From Methylophilaceae bacterium (GTDB lineage: Bacteria > Pseudomonadota > Gammaproteobacteria > Burkholderiales > Methylophilaceae), in the NCBI GenBank assembly GCA_947379975.1, contig CANCPF010000008.1, positions 1 to 58,890 on the forward strand: a DNA stretch of 58,890 bases. Reading direction: 5' to 3'. The notes beneath the pieces are model-generated. The model was not told where the DNA came from and did not search any database. It saw only the letters and a list, made by a program, of their open reading frames with translations. Both the position numbers and the translations under genes were made by a program. Positions 42,668 through 50,286 of this stretch are shown in pieces (the first letter of the stretch is position 1; each line of letters begins with the position of its first letter).

Positions 42668-43243
42668 TTAAATAATTAAGTCTGCTGGTGTGTCAATATC
42701 AGCCAAAATACCAGCATCGTTGCATTCAAGCAATGTAATATCTTCCGGGTAACTTTTAATTATAGAACGTGCGCCCTCATCGCCATGTAGACTTTCAAGC
42801 TCATCACGATATTTGGCAGAAAATCCAACAGGATGGCCACGTTTGCCTTGATTAGCTGGAATTACAATAGAAGCACCAGCATTAATTTTATTCGCGACTG
42901 CCGTTATCGTTAGTGGGTCAATATACGGCATATCCGCCAACGCGATAATAAAACCATCGCTAGACTCAATAAATTTGGCTGAAAACTTAATCGCCGCAGA
43001 CAAGCTATCTGCCATTTCCACATCCTGCTCACTGCAAAAAAACACCTCTAGGCCAGCGCTTTTTAGCAGCTGTGCAAGCTTGTTATTCCCTGGCCTTAGC
43101 ACTGCAATAGAAACTGGAATCGCCTTAATGAGGTTTTTTGCGGCAGCTAGTGCGATAGGGCAGCCATTTGGTAATGCTTGTAAAAGTTTGTCGCCAGCAC
43201 CAAACCTACGAGAAAAGCCAGCCGCTAATAAAATGCCTATCAT
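42668..43243 (-). CDS. Molybdenum cofactor cytidylyltransferase (MocA-like)
   Basis: This 191-residue NTP transferase of the MobA/MocA family would add CMP to molybdopterin to make the MCD cofactor used by IorB-type enzymes. It has the nucleotide site GILLAAGFSRRFGAGDKLL, the metal-binding aspartate in IALADMPYIDP, the mid-region KRGHPVGFS and the end ILADIDTPADL. It reads toward the xdhC gene from the opposite strand, with three bases between the stops, and is the last ordinary metabolic gene before the accessory island. Confidence 0.9.
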   Translation of the reverse strand: MIGILLAAGFSRRFGAGDKLLQALPNGCPIALAAAKNLIKAIPVSIAVLRPGNNKLAQLLKSAGLEVFFCSEQDVEMADSLSAAIKFSAKFIESSDGFIIALADMPYIDPLTITAVANKINAGASIVIPANQGKRGHPVGFSAKYRDELESLHGDEGARSIIKSYPEDITLLECNDAGILADIDTPADLII

Positions 43244-43481
43244 TAATAACAGCTACTAACAGATTAAGCCAACCGCGGACAACCAATTATCCACACTTAT
43301 TCATAATTACGACGAAGTGTAAGCATATTAATTAACCCTATGATTAATTTTGAATAATAGATAATTAATATCATTATATGTAAATTTTTTAATGCTTAAA
43401 ATATGTAAACTTTCTCGGTGTCAATCATCAGAAAAAATTTGATCTGATTATGATATAGGTCATGCTATTAGTGTGCCACAG
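43244..43481. other. AT-rich junction before the accessory island
   Basis: This stretch separates mocA from the first accessory gene. It contains one perfect DnaA box-like nonamer (TTATCCACA, 43287-43295) and many A/T runs, but no tRNA, integrase or clear direct repeat. It is the likely left edge of the island. No gene is seen. Confidence 0.4.
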
Positions 43482-44012
43482 TTAGTTAGATGATGTAGCT
43501 ATATATGAACTAATTAACTGCCTTGTAAGAATGGTTTGATTATTAAATTCTTGTTCAATGTCTAAATCTTCATAGCCATTGTGGTTGCTGAAGATATCAC
43601 TGCTAACATTGATAACTTTTAGTGCTTGTTGCATAAAAGGAACTTCAACATGCCAGTTGTAAAGGTCGATATGTGCAACAGCACGATTTCTATAGCTTGT
43701 TATTTTAGTATGTAATTTAACAAAGTTATCTTTAGTTATTTCACATTCGTTAAGTAACTGAGTATCAATATCTGTAATGCCTCGCAGTTCACACTTTTTC
43801 CAATGTGTTGCATCATTTTCTGAACCAAAAAGACTACACCAATTAATTACAGCAATATCTAAACAGGAGTTTGAAATGATGTGCCATAAATTATTAGATA
43901 GCAAGTTTGTATAATTATCTTCAATCGCTTTTCTAATGGCGTAGTTACGTACAAAATTAGCATGTAAATGCTTAATAATAATTTTAATTTCATTGTCAGT
44001 AGTTACTGTCAT
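43482..44012 (-). CDS. Hypothetical protein with HEPN-type R-x5-H motif
   Basis: This 176-residue, mostly helical protein does not match a family I can name with certainty. The segment YRNRAVAHID contains Arg108-x5-His114, the spacing of the catalytic motif of HEPN ribonucleases, and the surrounding pattern (NLWHIISNSCLDIAVINWCSLFG early; HTKITSYRNRAVAH in the middle) resembles AbiU2-like HEPN proteins. If active it would cut RNA, as in abortive infection or toxin systems. It follows a small membrane-anchored protein gene by three bases. Confidence in the HEPN label is moderate. Confidence 0.55.
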   Translation of the reverse strand: MTVTTDNEIKIIIKHLHANFVRNYAIRKAIEDNYTNLLSNNLWHIISNSCLDIAVINWCSLFGSENDATHWKKCELRGITDIDTQLLNECEITKDNFVKLHTKITSYRNRAVAHIDLYNWHVEVPFMQQALKVINVSSDIFSNHNGYEDLDIEQEFNNQTILTRQLISSYIATSSN

Positions 44013-44015
44013 TTA

Positions 44016-44525
44016 TTATTCATTAGCTAACTTAACTGCTAGCGATTGATCCACATAATCGCTATCGTCAAAAGTTACTTTTGCATTAACCCAGTAAATC
44101 CCAATCGGCAATGTAATTGCTTCAACTTCATCATAGTAAGCATTAGGCTCAATTGTGTAGCCATCTTTGTGATGTCGTAGTATGTCCGTTTTATTTACGA
44201 GTATTAGCTTGTCGCGTTCAATCCACTGAGCATCTGGTGTTTTATCGATTCGTTTAACTTCAACAGTAAACTTACCTTTTTTCCCATCACCACTAATAGT
44301 TACAGGTACAGAGCCTCTATTAACTGGCTTTACATGTAGCACTAGCAATTGGTTATGCTCATCAACTTTAATTGTTTCAGTTTCAAGTTGCACAATTACA
44401 TTCTCGTCATAGCTACCAGTTAAAAATAGCTCTGTAATTGGTTGCCACAAATAAATAGCAGCCATTCCTAAAACAGGCAATGCAACTATTAGTTTGTGTG
44501 AAGCTATGCGCTGAAAAATATCCAT
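44016..44525 (-). CDS. Membrane-anchored hypothetical protein
   Basis: I do not recognise this 169-residue protein. Residues about 12-35 (IVALPVLGMAAIYLWQPITELFL) form one N-terminal transmembrane anchor. The rest is rich in beta-strand patterns (IVQLETETIKVDEHNQLLVLHVKPVNRG, FTVEVKRID, GIYWVNAKVTFDD) and looks like an immunoglobulin-like domain, probably periplasmic. It is three bases upstream of the HEPN-like gene and probably co-translated. Membrane anchoring next to a possible RNase would suit an immunity or sensor role, but that is inference. Confidence 0.6.
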   Translation of the reverse strand: MDIFQRIASHKLIVALPVLGMAAIYLWQPITELFLTGSYDENVIVQLETETIKVDEHNQLLVLHVKPVNRGSVPVTISGDGKKGKFTVEVKRIDKTPDAQWIERDKLILVNKTDILRHHKDGYTIEPNAYYDEVEAITLPIGIYWVNAKVTFDDSDYVDQSLAVKLANE

Positions 44526-44583
44526 TAATTTAATAAGTCCAAATTTTTTCTGTTGGTACTCAACTCATATTAAGTTTAGTGAT

Positions 44584-45609
44584 TTAGCAACTTCTATAAT
44601 TTTTAGCTAAACATTCTTTAGCTAATTTTTGTGCTTCAACTATCTGTTGAGCAGTCATTTTTTTTGCAACATCTAGCTTGTATTGAGCTGATCTTAAGTA
44701 TCCATTGCCAACACTTAATTCGAACCACATATATGCTTTAATAAAGTCCTGCTTAACACCTTCTCCATAGTAATATGAATTTCCAACATTAGATTGAGCA
44801 TTAGGATTGCCTTTAAATGCTGCAAGTTGATACAACCTAAATGCCTCATCATAGCTCTGTGTTACGCCTCTGCCTATGTAATAACACACTCCTAAATCTT
44901 GTTCAGCTTCAGTTAATCCTTGTGCTGCAGCAAGTTTGTACCATTTAACTGCCTCACTGTAATTTTGAGCAACACCTTTTGCTTTAAAATACATCGTAGC
45001 TAAATTATATTGAGCTTCAGCATATCCTTTATCCGCAGCCAGCTTGTACAACTTCATTGCTTCAGCATAGCTTTGTTTAGCTCCGCGCCCTAAATCATAC
45101 ATAACGCCTAAGTTTGAAAGTGCAAGTTCATTGCCTTTATCAGCCGCTAGCTTGTACAACTTCATGGCTTCAGCATAGTTTTGTTTAATTCCATTTCCAG
45201 AATCATACAAAACACCTAAACTTACTTGAGCTTCTGTATCGCCTTTATCAGCTGCAAGCTTGTACCACTTAATAGCTTCAGTATAGTTTTGTTTAACTCC
45301 TCTCCCTAAATCATACAAACCACCTAAACTAACTTGGGCTTCTGTGTCGCCTTTCTCTGCTGCAAGCTTGTACCACTTAATAGCTTCGGCATAATTTTGC
45401 TTAGTACCTTGCCCCATTTCATACAAGCTCCCTAAACTAGATTGCGCTTCCGTATTGCCACTTAAGGCTAATGGCTTAAATAGTTTAATTGCTAATTCGT
45501 AGTTCCCTTTTATATATGCTTCATTAGCGTCATCTAATGTGTCAGCAATACAAATAGTGCTTGCACCTACTATTAAGCATGCAAGTAATACAGTTATTAG
45601 CTTTTTCAT
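44584..45609 (-). CDS. Secreted Sel1-repeat protein
   Basis: This 341-residue protein has a signal peptide (MKKLITVLLACLIVGASTICIA) followed by about eight Sel1-like TPR repeats of 36 residues with the pattern A-x-x-LG-x-x-Y-x-x-G-x-G-x-x-QNY-x-EA-x-KWYKLAA. Such solenoids act as scaffolds for protein contacts in the envelope. The start at 45609 gives a proper signal peptide; an in-frame start at 45675 would overlap the upstream gene's end. Neighbouring repeats are nearly identical in DNA, so copy number may vary by recombination. Confidence 0.85.
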   Translation of the reverse strand: MKKLITVLLACLIVGASTICIADTLDDANEAYIKGNYELAIKLFKPLALSGNTEAQSSLGSLYEMGQGTKQNYAEAIKWYKLAAEKGDTEAQVSLGGLYDLGRGVKQNYTEAIKWYKLAADKGDTEAQVSLGVLYDSGNGIKQNYAEAMKLYKLAADKGNELALSNLGVMYDLGRGAKQSYAEAMKLYKLAADKGYAEAQYNLATMYFKAKGVAQNYSEAVKWYKLAAAQGLTEAEQDLGVCYYIGRGVTQSYDEAFRLYQLAAFKGNPNAQSNVGNSYYYGEGVKQDFIKAYMWFELSVGNGYLRSAQYKLDVAKKMTAQQIVEAQKLAKECLAKNYRSC

Positions 45610-45647
45610 GTACTTTTTAACCTTTAAATGGTTTGGTATCAGATCTA

Positions 45648-46040
45648 TTAGTCCATACCACAAGCGAATTTCCATAGACCTTCATTAATGCTACCAGGTG
45701 AAGCTGGAGACCATTTTGAAGTATTTTGATCAATAGCAACTGTATTGCCTTTACTCATGTTCTTATTAAAATAAGCAGCATAGAGTAATCGCGATTTCTC
45801 TTCCTTGCAGTCAAACTCCCATTGCGCCGTTATCGATTTATATTCAAAGCTAGAAAACCTCTGACTTGCATTGAAGTCACTTAGGACCCACATCTTTACT
45901 CTGTAGAGAGGCCCTACAACTTTAGGAAGTTTCAAATATACAAACATGCTTTTATCTGCATTATTTGCAAATTGCGACCATTCAGCCAGTGCATTGCTAC
46001 TCAGAATTAGCATAAATATCATCAAGATTAGTTTTTTCAT
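45648..46040 (-). CDS. Secreted surface-adhesin-E-like protein
   Basis: This 130-residue protein has a clear signal peptide (LILMIFMLILSSNALA). The mature part has a tryptophan near its start (AEWSQFA), a YRVKMWVLSDF strand, one mid-domain cysteine (WEFDCKEEKSRLL) and a C-terminal WKFACGMD; the two cysteines probably form a disulfide. This layout resembles the surface-adhesin E (Adhesin_E) family, whose members are small lipoproteins or periplasmic proteins. The role in this context is unknown. Confidence 0.6.
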   Translation of the reverse strand: MKKLILMIFMLILSSNALAEWSQFANNADKSMFVYLKLPKVVGPLYRVKMWVLSDFNASQRFSSFEYKSITAQWEFDCKEEKSRLLYAAYFNKNMSKGNTVAIDQNTSKWSPASPGSINEGLWKFACGMD

Positions 46041-46122
46041 ATCTTAAACGCTTTAATGTTTTTATAAGCTACTGGGTTTTCGATCATGATTTGAAAATTG
46101 AAAACACCTCAATACTCACATA

Positions 46123-46398
46123 CTAAGAAGTTCTTAATTCGTATTTTCTAAGTAAATAAAATCCACTCAACAAATCAATGGGGATCCAAACAAACTTCGA
46201 TAGGTATATTGCAAAGAAAGGATTAAACAAAACTGCAATCACAATACAGATTGCCTTATTATCATTTGAAAGTCTCTTCCCATCCCTAACCAACAGAAAA
46301 ATCATCCCTAAACACACCGCTGGGCGCAGCAGAATATAGTAGGTATATGGCAATGGTAGAATTGCAACAAAACATATATAAGCGATTATTTTATTCAT
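46123..46398 (-). CDS. Small three-helix membrane protein
   Basis: This 91-residue protein is mostly hydrophobic, with three likely transmembrane segments (IIAYICFVAILPLPYTYYILL, RPAVCLGMIFLLV and AICIVIAVLFNPFFAIYL), ending in FVWIPIDLLSGFYLLRKYELR. It resembles small DUF6804-type membrane proteins, but I am not sure of the family. It lies 12 bases after the J-like/PH gene on the same strand, so it may be the last gene of the Hsp70 operon. Confidence 0.6.
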   Translation of the reverse strand: MNKIIAYICFVAILPLPYTYYILLRPAVCLGMIFLLVRDGKRLSNDNKAICIVIAVLFNPFFAIYLSKFVWIPIDLLSGFYLLRKYELRTS

Positions 46399-46410
46399 AT
46401 TTTGTGCGCA

Positions 46411-48042
46411 CTAACTTTCCAGCATATCACTGAGCCGGCCCTTCCAACTCTTAAAACTTACCCGAAGTATCGTCTCCAGAATATGTGTATTTGAAACATT
46501 TAAATAAGACAACTCATCATAAACTTGTGAATCGAGTCTAGATTTCAGATGAAGTGCACCGTTATAACTATATTGAGAGACATCGGCCCATTTAACATAA
46601 ACTAATTCATTGCCCCAAAATTTGTGCTTAGTTAAAGTGACGCCATAGTCATCAAACTCAACCGTTCCAATTTTCGGCTTTTTACCTGACTTGAGTCCAG
46701 TTAAATACTCCCCAATTAATCTGACACATACAGCCTTCCAAAGCCGGTCAGTAAGTGCGTCATAAATTTCTTTTTTCCGAGTTTCAATAGTCAACTTCTG
46801 TGAATTATTTCCAATTACAACAACTGTATAAGTTGTTCCGGTTGGAAAGCCATTTATGGAGTGGCTTACTGCACCCCATCGAACTCTGTTGATTTCTTCC
46901 AGTGGAATAGTTTGACCCCTCCACTCCACACCATCTGGCGATATTCTGACTGTATCCTTGGTTAGAAGCCCTATATCTGCTTGGTATGTTATCTCTTGGT
47001 TTCGCTCAACTTTGCGAGCCGAAGCAGTAGTGGTTATTCTATCCATGGTGACAGCGTCTTCTTCTATCCTCCCTATGACTTTTGGCACTTCCGCAAAAAG
47101 CTCCTGTAACGTTTTGTTTAATCGCGCCGAAGTTGAAGCCATGTCATGGTCATTAAATAAGTCGATTGATAAGCTACGAACACCATAAGCAACATCGAGA
47201 CTCAATTGATGGTCTAAACCCTGCGCTTTCATACTTAGTTGAATGGGTTGAGCGATAGCATCCCATTTCCTGACCATCTGGTCTAGCTTATCAACTAGTG
47301 GCTGAATTGCACTTAAACCATTAACAGCACTATTTTTTATAGTGTCAGATAGTTTGAGAATGTTTTCTGCTTCAGTCTGAAGAAATTTATTAGACTCAAT
47401 TTCGTACCTCTCAACCAGATCATGGATTAACTGGGGCGCATGCTGCCCACCAAGATTTGTCGTAGAATCCACGGCATCAGTTACAACTTTCACCAACTTG
47501 AGGGGAGAGAGTTTGTTTATCGAAGTTCTTATGGTTTCGGTGAAGTAGCGTCGCCGACCTTCAAGGTCAGATTCAATTTGATCTATTCCTTTTATCTCAG
47601 GAAAACCAGAAACAGAACGGTCTATGTTAATTTCTCGCAATACATCCTTAGCATCTATGGATTCTGACGTTTGAGCAAAAGCAATAATCCACCTCACCCA
47701 TTCTTTCGCATCCATGGCTGGATCTAGACTCTCAAAAGCCGCAGCGATAAGATTCGCATGGGCTAAAGACGGTAACGTCATCTCATCGACAATATGACTA
47801 ACCTCTTGGGTCAGTGATTCCATTAATGCAGATGCTCGGTTAGGAGCAACTCCTGGCAGCCATGATATTTCTGACGTTAGTCTATTACGAGCCACCGTTA
47901 AGTCGTTCCGAGCTTTCACACATACATCCGAGTCTAGAAAAAGACTTTTCTCTTCAGCTTGTTCAACTATCCGCGTTGCATTATCTCTAATAGTAACTTC
48001 TAGCAGTGCAAATGGGGACTTATGTAATGATGTGTTATTCAA
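46411..48042 (-). CDS. J-like/PH-like protein of the Hsp70 cassette
   Basis: This 543-residue protein is not in a family I can name. Residues about 8-63 (KSPFALLEV..., ARNDLTVARNRLTSEISWL) align in pattern with a J-domain (Y-x-x-LGV ... A-x-x-L ... R), but the HPD tripeptide that stimulates Hsp70 is absent. Residues 95-350 are long helices. Two beta-rich domains follow at about 360-440 (VRISPDGVEWRGQTIPLEEI) and 455-535 (VEFDDYGVTLTKHKFWGNEL); both look like bacterial PH-like modules, which bind membranes or proteins. It starts with TTG, supported by AAAGAG eight bases upstream, 16 bases after the membrane-protein gene. Confidence 0.65.
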   Translation of the reverse strand: MNNTSLHKSPFALLEVTIRDNATRIVEQAEEKSLFLDSDVCVKARNDLTVARNRLTSEISWLPGVAPNRASALMESLTQEVSHIVDEMTLPSLAHANLIAAAFESLDPAMDAKEWVRWIIAFAQTSESIDAKDVLREINIDRSVSGFPEIKGIDQIESDLEGRRRYFTETIRTSINKLSPLKLVKVVTDAVDSTTNLGGQHAPQLIHDLVERYEIESNKFLQTEAENILKLSDTIKNSAVNGLSAIQPLVDKLDQMVRKWDAIAQPIQLSMKAQGLDHQLSLDVAYGVRSLSIDLFNDHDMASTSARLNKTLQELFAEVPKVIGRIEEDAVTMDRITTTASARKVERNQEITYQADIGLLTKDTVRISPDGVEWRGQTIPLEEINRVRWGAVSHSINGFPTGTTYTVVVIGNNSQKLTIETRKKEIYDALTDRLWKAVCVRLIGEYLTGLKSGKKPKIGTVEFDDYGVTLTKHKFWGNELVYVKWADVSQYSYNGALHLKSRLDSQVYDELSYLNVSNTHILETILRVSFKSWKGRLSDMLES

Positions 48043-48058
48043 TTAATTGACTCTTTCA

Positions 48059-48826
48059 TTATCTTGCAGTTTCATCGGCGGTTGAATCTAAAACCGAATC
48101 AGACTCGCTAGGCAAGGGTGTATAGCCAGGTTGAGCAGGCTTACTTCTCCAGGAAGATAGACGACTTTCACCTTCCGCTACTAGATTGGATCGATGAGTT
48201 TCAATTTCAGCTCTGATGGACTCAAGGGAACCCACCTTATATTTAAAGTTCCCACAACGAGCGTTGTAATCATTGATTGCAGAGTTGAAACTCTGCACCT
48301 CAAAATGGGTATAACGGTCAACATTATTTTTTATAGCACCAAGCCTTACATCCTCAGCAAAACAGTACCTAATTTGGTTTGGTGACAGGACCAAACCATT
48401 GCCAAACGGAGGCATTTCTTCAGGAAAGGCGTCAACTGGAGCTGCAACATCTTGAGCTGCTTGCTCATAAGGGGTTGGAGCATCTTGAGACGCAACTTCA
48501 ACTGCTGCAGTATCGGGAGAGCTGGGGCTGTTGGTTACCGTTTTGTCTGAGTTAGGCAGGTTCGATATAATCAAGCCGATTACAATAACTCCTAGCACCC
48601 ATAGCCAAGCTCTTCCGTCCCCAGATTTTCCAGTAGTTTCAATTTCTGTATCAGTGGATAAGTTTGATTTCGATTGCTGAGTAGCTGAAGGATTATTTGG
48701 ATTGCTAGTGCTTGATGAATTAGGTGATTCCACCCTTGCAACGGGTGTTTCAAGCTCCTTGGTAATATCTGACACCAAGTCCCCCAAGCCATCAAATCCC
48801 TTCTTCTCGTTTTCTTCTAAAGCCAT
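48059..48826 (-). CDS. Single-pass membrane protein of the Hsp70 cassette
   Basis: This 255-residue protein has a Ser/Asn/Thr-rich cytoplasmic N-terminus (1-70), one transmembrane helix (73-90, AWLWVLGVIVIGLIISNL), a low-complexity Pro/Ala-rich linker and a compact C-terminal domain at about 140-225 with LSPNQIRYCFAEDVRLGAIKN and FNSAINDYNARCGNFKY, where two cysteines may pair. I recall the same C-terminal module in many uncharacterised bacterial proteins, often with an N-terminal helix or zinc ribbon, but no function. It lies between the AAA+ and J-like genes and would tether the machine to the inner membrane. Confidence 0.65.
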   Translation of the reverse strand: MALEENEKKGFDGLGDLVSDITKELETPVARVESPNSSSTSNPNNPSATQQSKSNLSTDTEIETTGKSGDGRAWLWVLGVIVIGLIISNLPNSDKTVTNSPSSPDTAAVEVASQDAPTPYEQAAQDVAAPVDAFPEEMPPFGNGLVLSPNQIRYCFAEDVRLGAIKNNVDRYTHFEVQSFNSAINDYNARCGNFKYKVGSLESIRAEIETHRSNLVAEGESRLSSWRSKPAQPGYTPLPSESDSVLDSTADETAR

Positions 48827-48850
48827 ATATTATACAAGCTAGTCCGTTAA

Positions 48851-50284
48851 TTAAAAAAATCCGATTTTTCTTGAGTCCGCATTTTCATTGCCACGTGATT
48901 GAGTTGACCCAAGAGCTGACATTAAGCTTTGTTGCGAGATTTTGCTATGTCCCGCACGAGCTGATAAACGTGCACTTTCTCGAACTGCAAAAGCAACGTC
49001 TGATAACGGCCTTCCTGCTAACTGACATGCAAGCACATTAACATTAACGTCTTCTTCACAAGGCAGTTCTGAAACCAACTTATTAAGTAATGCACAAACC
49101 TCTTCTTCCGAGGCCATGTCAACCTTGATGACATGGTCAAAACGTCCGCGCCTTAAAATGGCAGGGTCAATCATCTCAATCCTATTCGTCATAGCGATAA
49201 TAAGCACATGATTCTTGATTGCCTCTGGAATGCGTCGCAGGAACTCTGCAACTTCTTCTACACGGTGATGACTTGAGCCACCCCCAGACTGCCTGTCTGC
49301 AAGAAAAGCTTCCATTTCATCAATAACTAATACGGACGGTGAATTTTTCATAGCCGCTTCAAAAACCTCAGCAACTTTCTTGCTTGTTTCATGGATATAC
49401 GGACTCGCAACACTTGATGCTTCAATTTGGTAGCTTGGCCAACCTAGGTAATCAACCAAACACTCTACCGCAAAAGTTTTCCCGCAGCCTGGAGGCCCAT
49501 GAAGGATTATTGCAGATGGGAACTCAATCCCAAGAGTCTTATAACGCTCCTCATTTTCAACGATATCTACAACATGTTCATTAAAAAACTGTTCCAACTC
49601 TGGCCGCCCTGCCAGCTGAAACTGTCTAGGCGATGTCGTGTCATCAGAAAGCTTAGTCTCAACCTCATTTACCTTCTCTTTTGACCCCTGTGTTTTATTT
49701 GAATTAGACCGAATACCTTTCTCATCAACTTTAAATCCACCACTTATAATTACATCACTGAGACTGCTGGCCCCCAACCACTTTGTAATAGTTCTTAACC
49801 GCCTAAAGGAGTTAACTGAAACTGGTACACCCCCAGTTAACCATGAACCAAAAACAACATCATCCGTTACTGCAGGAGATAGGCTAAATGTAGGTAAAAG
49901 TCTGGATAGTCGTTCAACATAAATAGCGTCATGAAACGAGCTCTGAGCATCTAAGCCACGTGAGTACTTCAAAGACGATGCAAAAGAAAGTGCCTCATTT
50001 TTGTTCCGAGGAGACTTACATTGAGCCAGATTGCTCAGAACATACTCTTTACTGGATGAGTACTCAAAGTAACTATCGCCGGAGAATGAAAAAATCTGCA
50101 ATTGGCTAGTATCAACTAATCCAGATTCAATCCATCTCTTAGCTAACAACTCTTTCACTACTAAAATTCGAGAGCCCGCTTTAGATTCGTATATTTGCCA
50201 ATTTAACCCTTCTTGTAATGCGATCCGAACTTGCTCACCATCGGGCAAAGTCAATCCAATTGGCATCCAAGAGTCTAAAGCCAT
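48851..50284 (-). CDS. AAA+ ATPase of the Hsp70 cassette
   Basis: This 477-residue protein has a classical AAA module at about 225-430: Walker A GPPGCGKT (263-270), Walker B VLVIDE (Asp322-Glu323), sensor-1 Asn367 in AMTNR, and the RRGRFD arginine-finger segment (378-383). It is close to the FtsH/Cdc48/proteasomal ATPase type and so likely forms a ring that remodels proteins. The N-terminal 200 residues are of no family I recognise and may choose substrates. No protease domain is attached. It starts two bases after the hsp70 stop. Confidence 0.9.
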   Translation of the reverse strand: MALDSWMPIGLTLPDGEQVRIALQEGLNWQIYESKAGSRILVVKELLAKRWIESGLVDTSQLQIFSFSGDSYFEYSSSKEYVLSNLAQCKSPRNKNEALSFASSLKYSRGLDAQSSFHDAIYVERLSRLLPTFSLSPAVTDDVVFGSWLTGGVPVSVNSFRRLRTITKWLGASSLSDVIISGGFKVDEKGIRSNSNKTQGSKEKVNEVETKLSDDTTSPRQFQLAGRPELEQFFNEHVVDIVENEERYKTLGIEFPSAIILHGPPGCGKTFAVECLVDYLGWPSYQIEASSVASPYIHETSKKVAEVFEAAMKNSPSVLVIDEMEAFLADRQSGGGSSHHRVEEVAEFLRRIPEAIKNHVLIIAMTNRIEMIDPAILRRGRFDHVIKVDMASEEEVCALLNKLVSELPCEEDVNVNVLACQLAGRPLSDVAFAVRESARLSARAGHSKISQQSLMSALGSTQSRGNENADSRKIGFF

Positions 50285-50286
50285 TC

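Noticed and set aside
43287..43295. Perfect DnaA box (TTATCCACA) in an AT-rich gap, as a sign of a replication origin
   Set aside because: Only one perfect box is present and there is no dnaA, repA, parAB or iteron array nearby; a single nonamer is expected by chance.
44584..45609. The regular repeats as a CRISPR array
   Set aside because: The 108-base periodicity is in frame and encodes Sel1 repeats with a signal peptide; there are no spacers and no cas genes.
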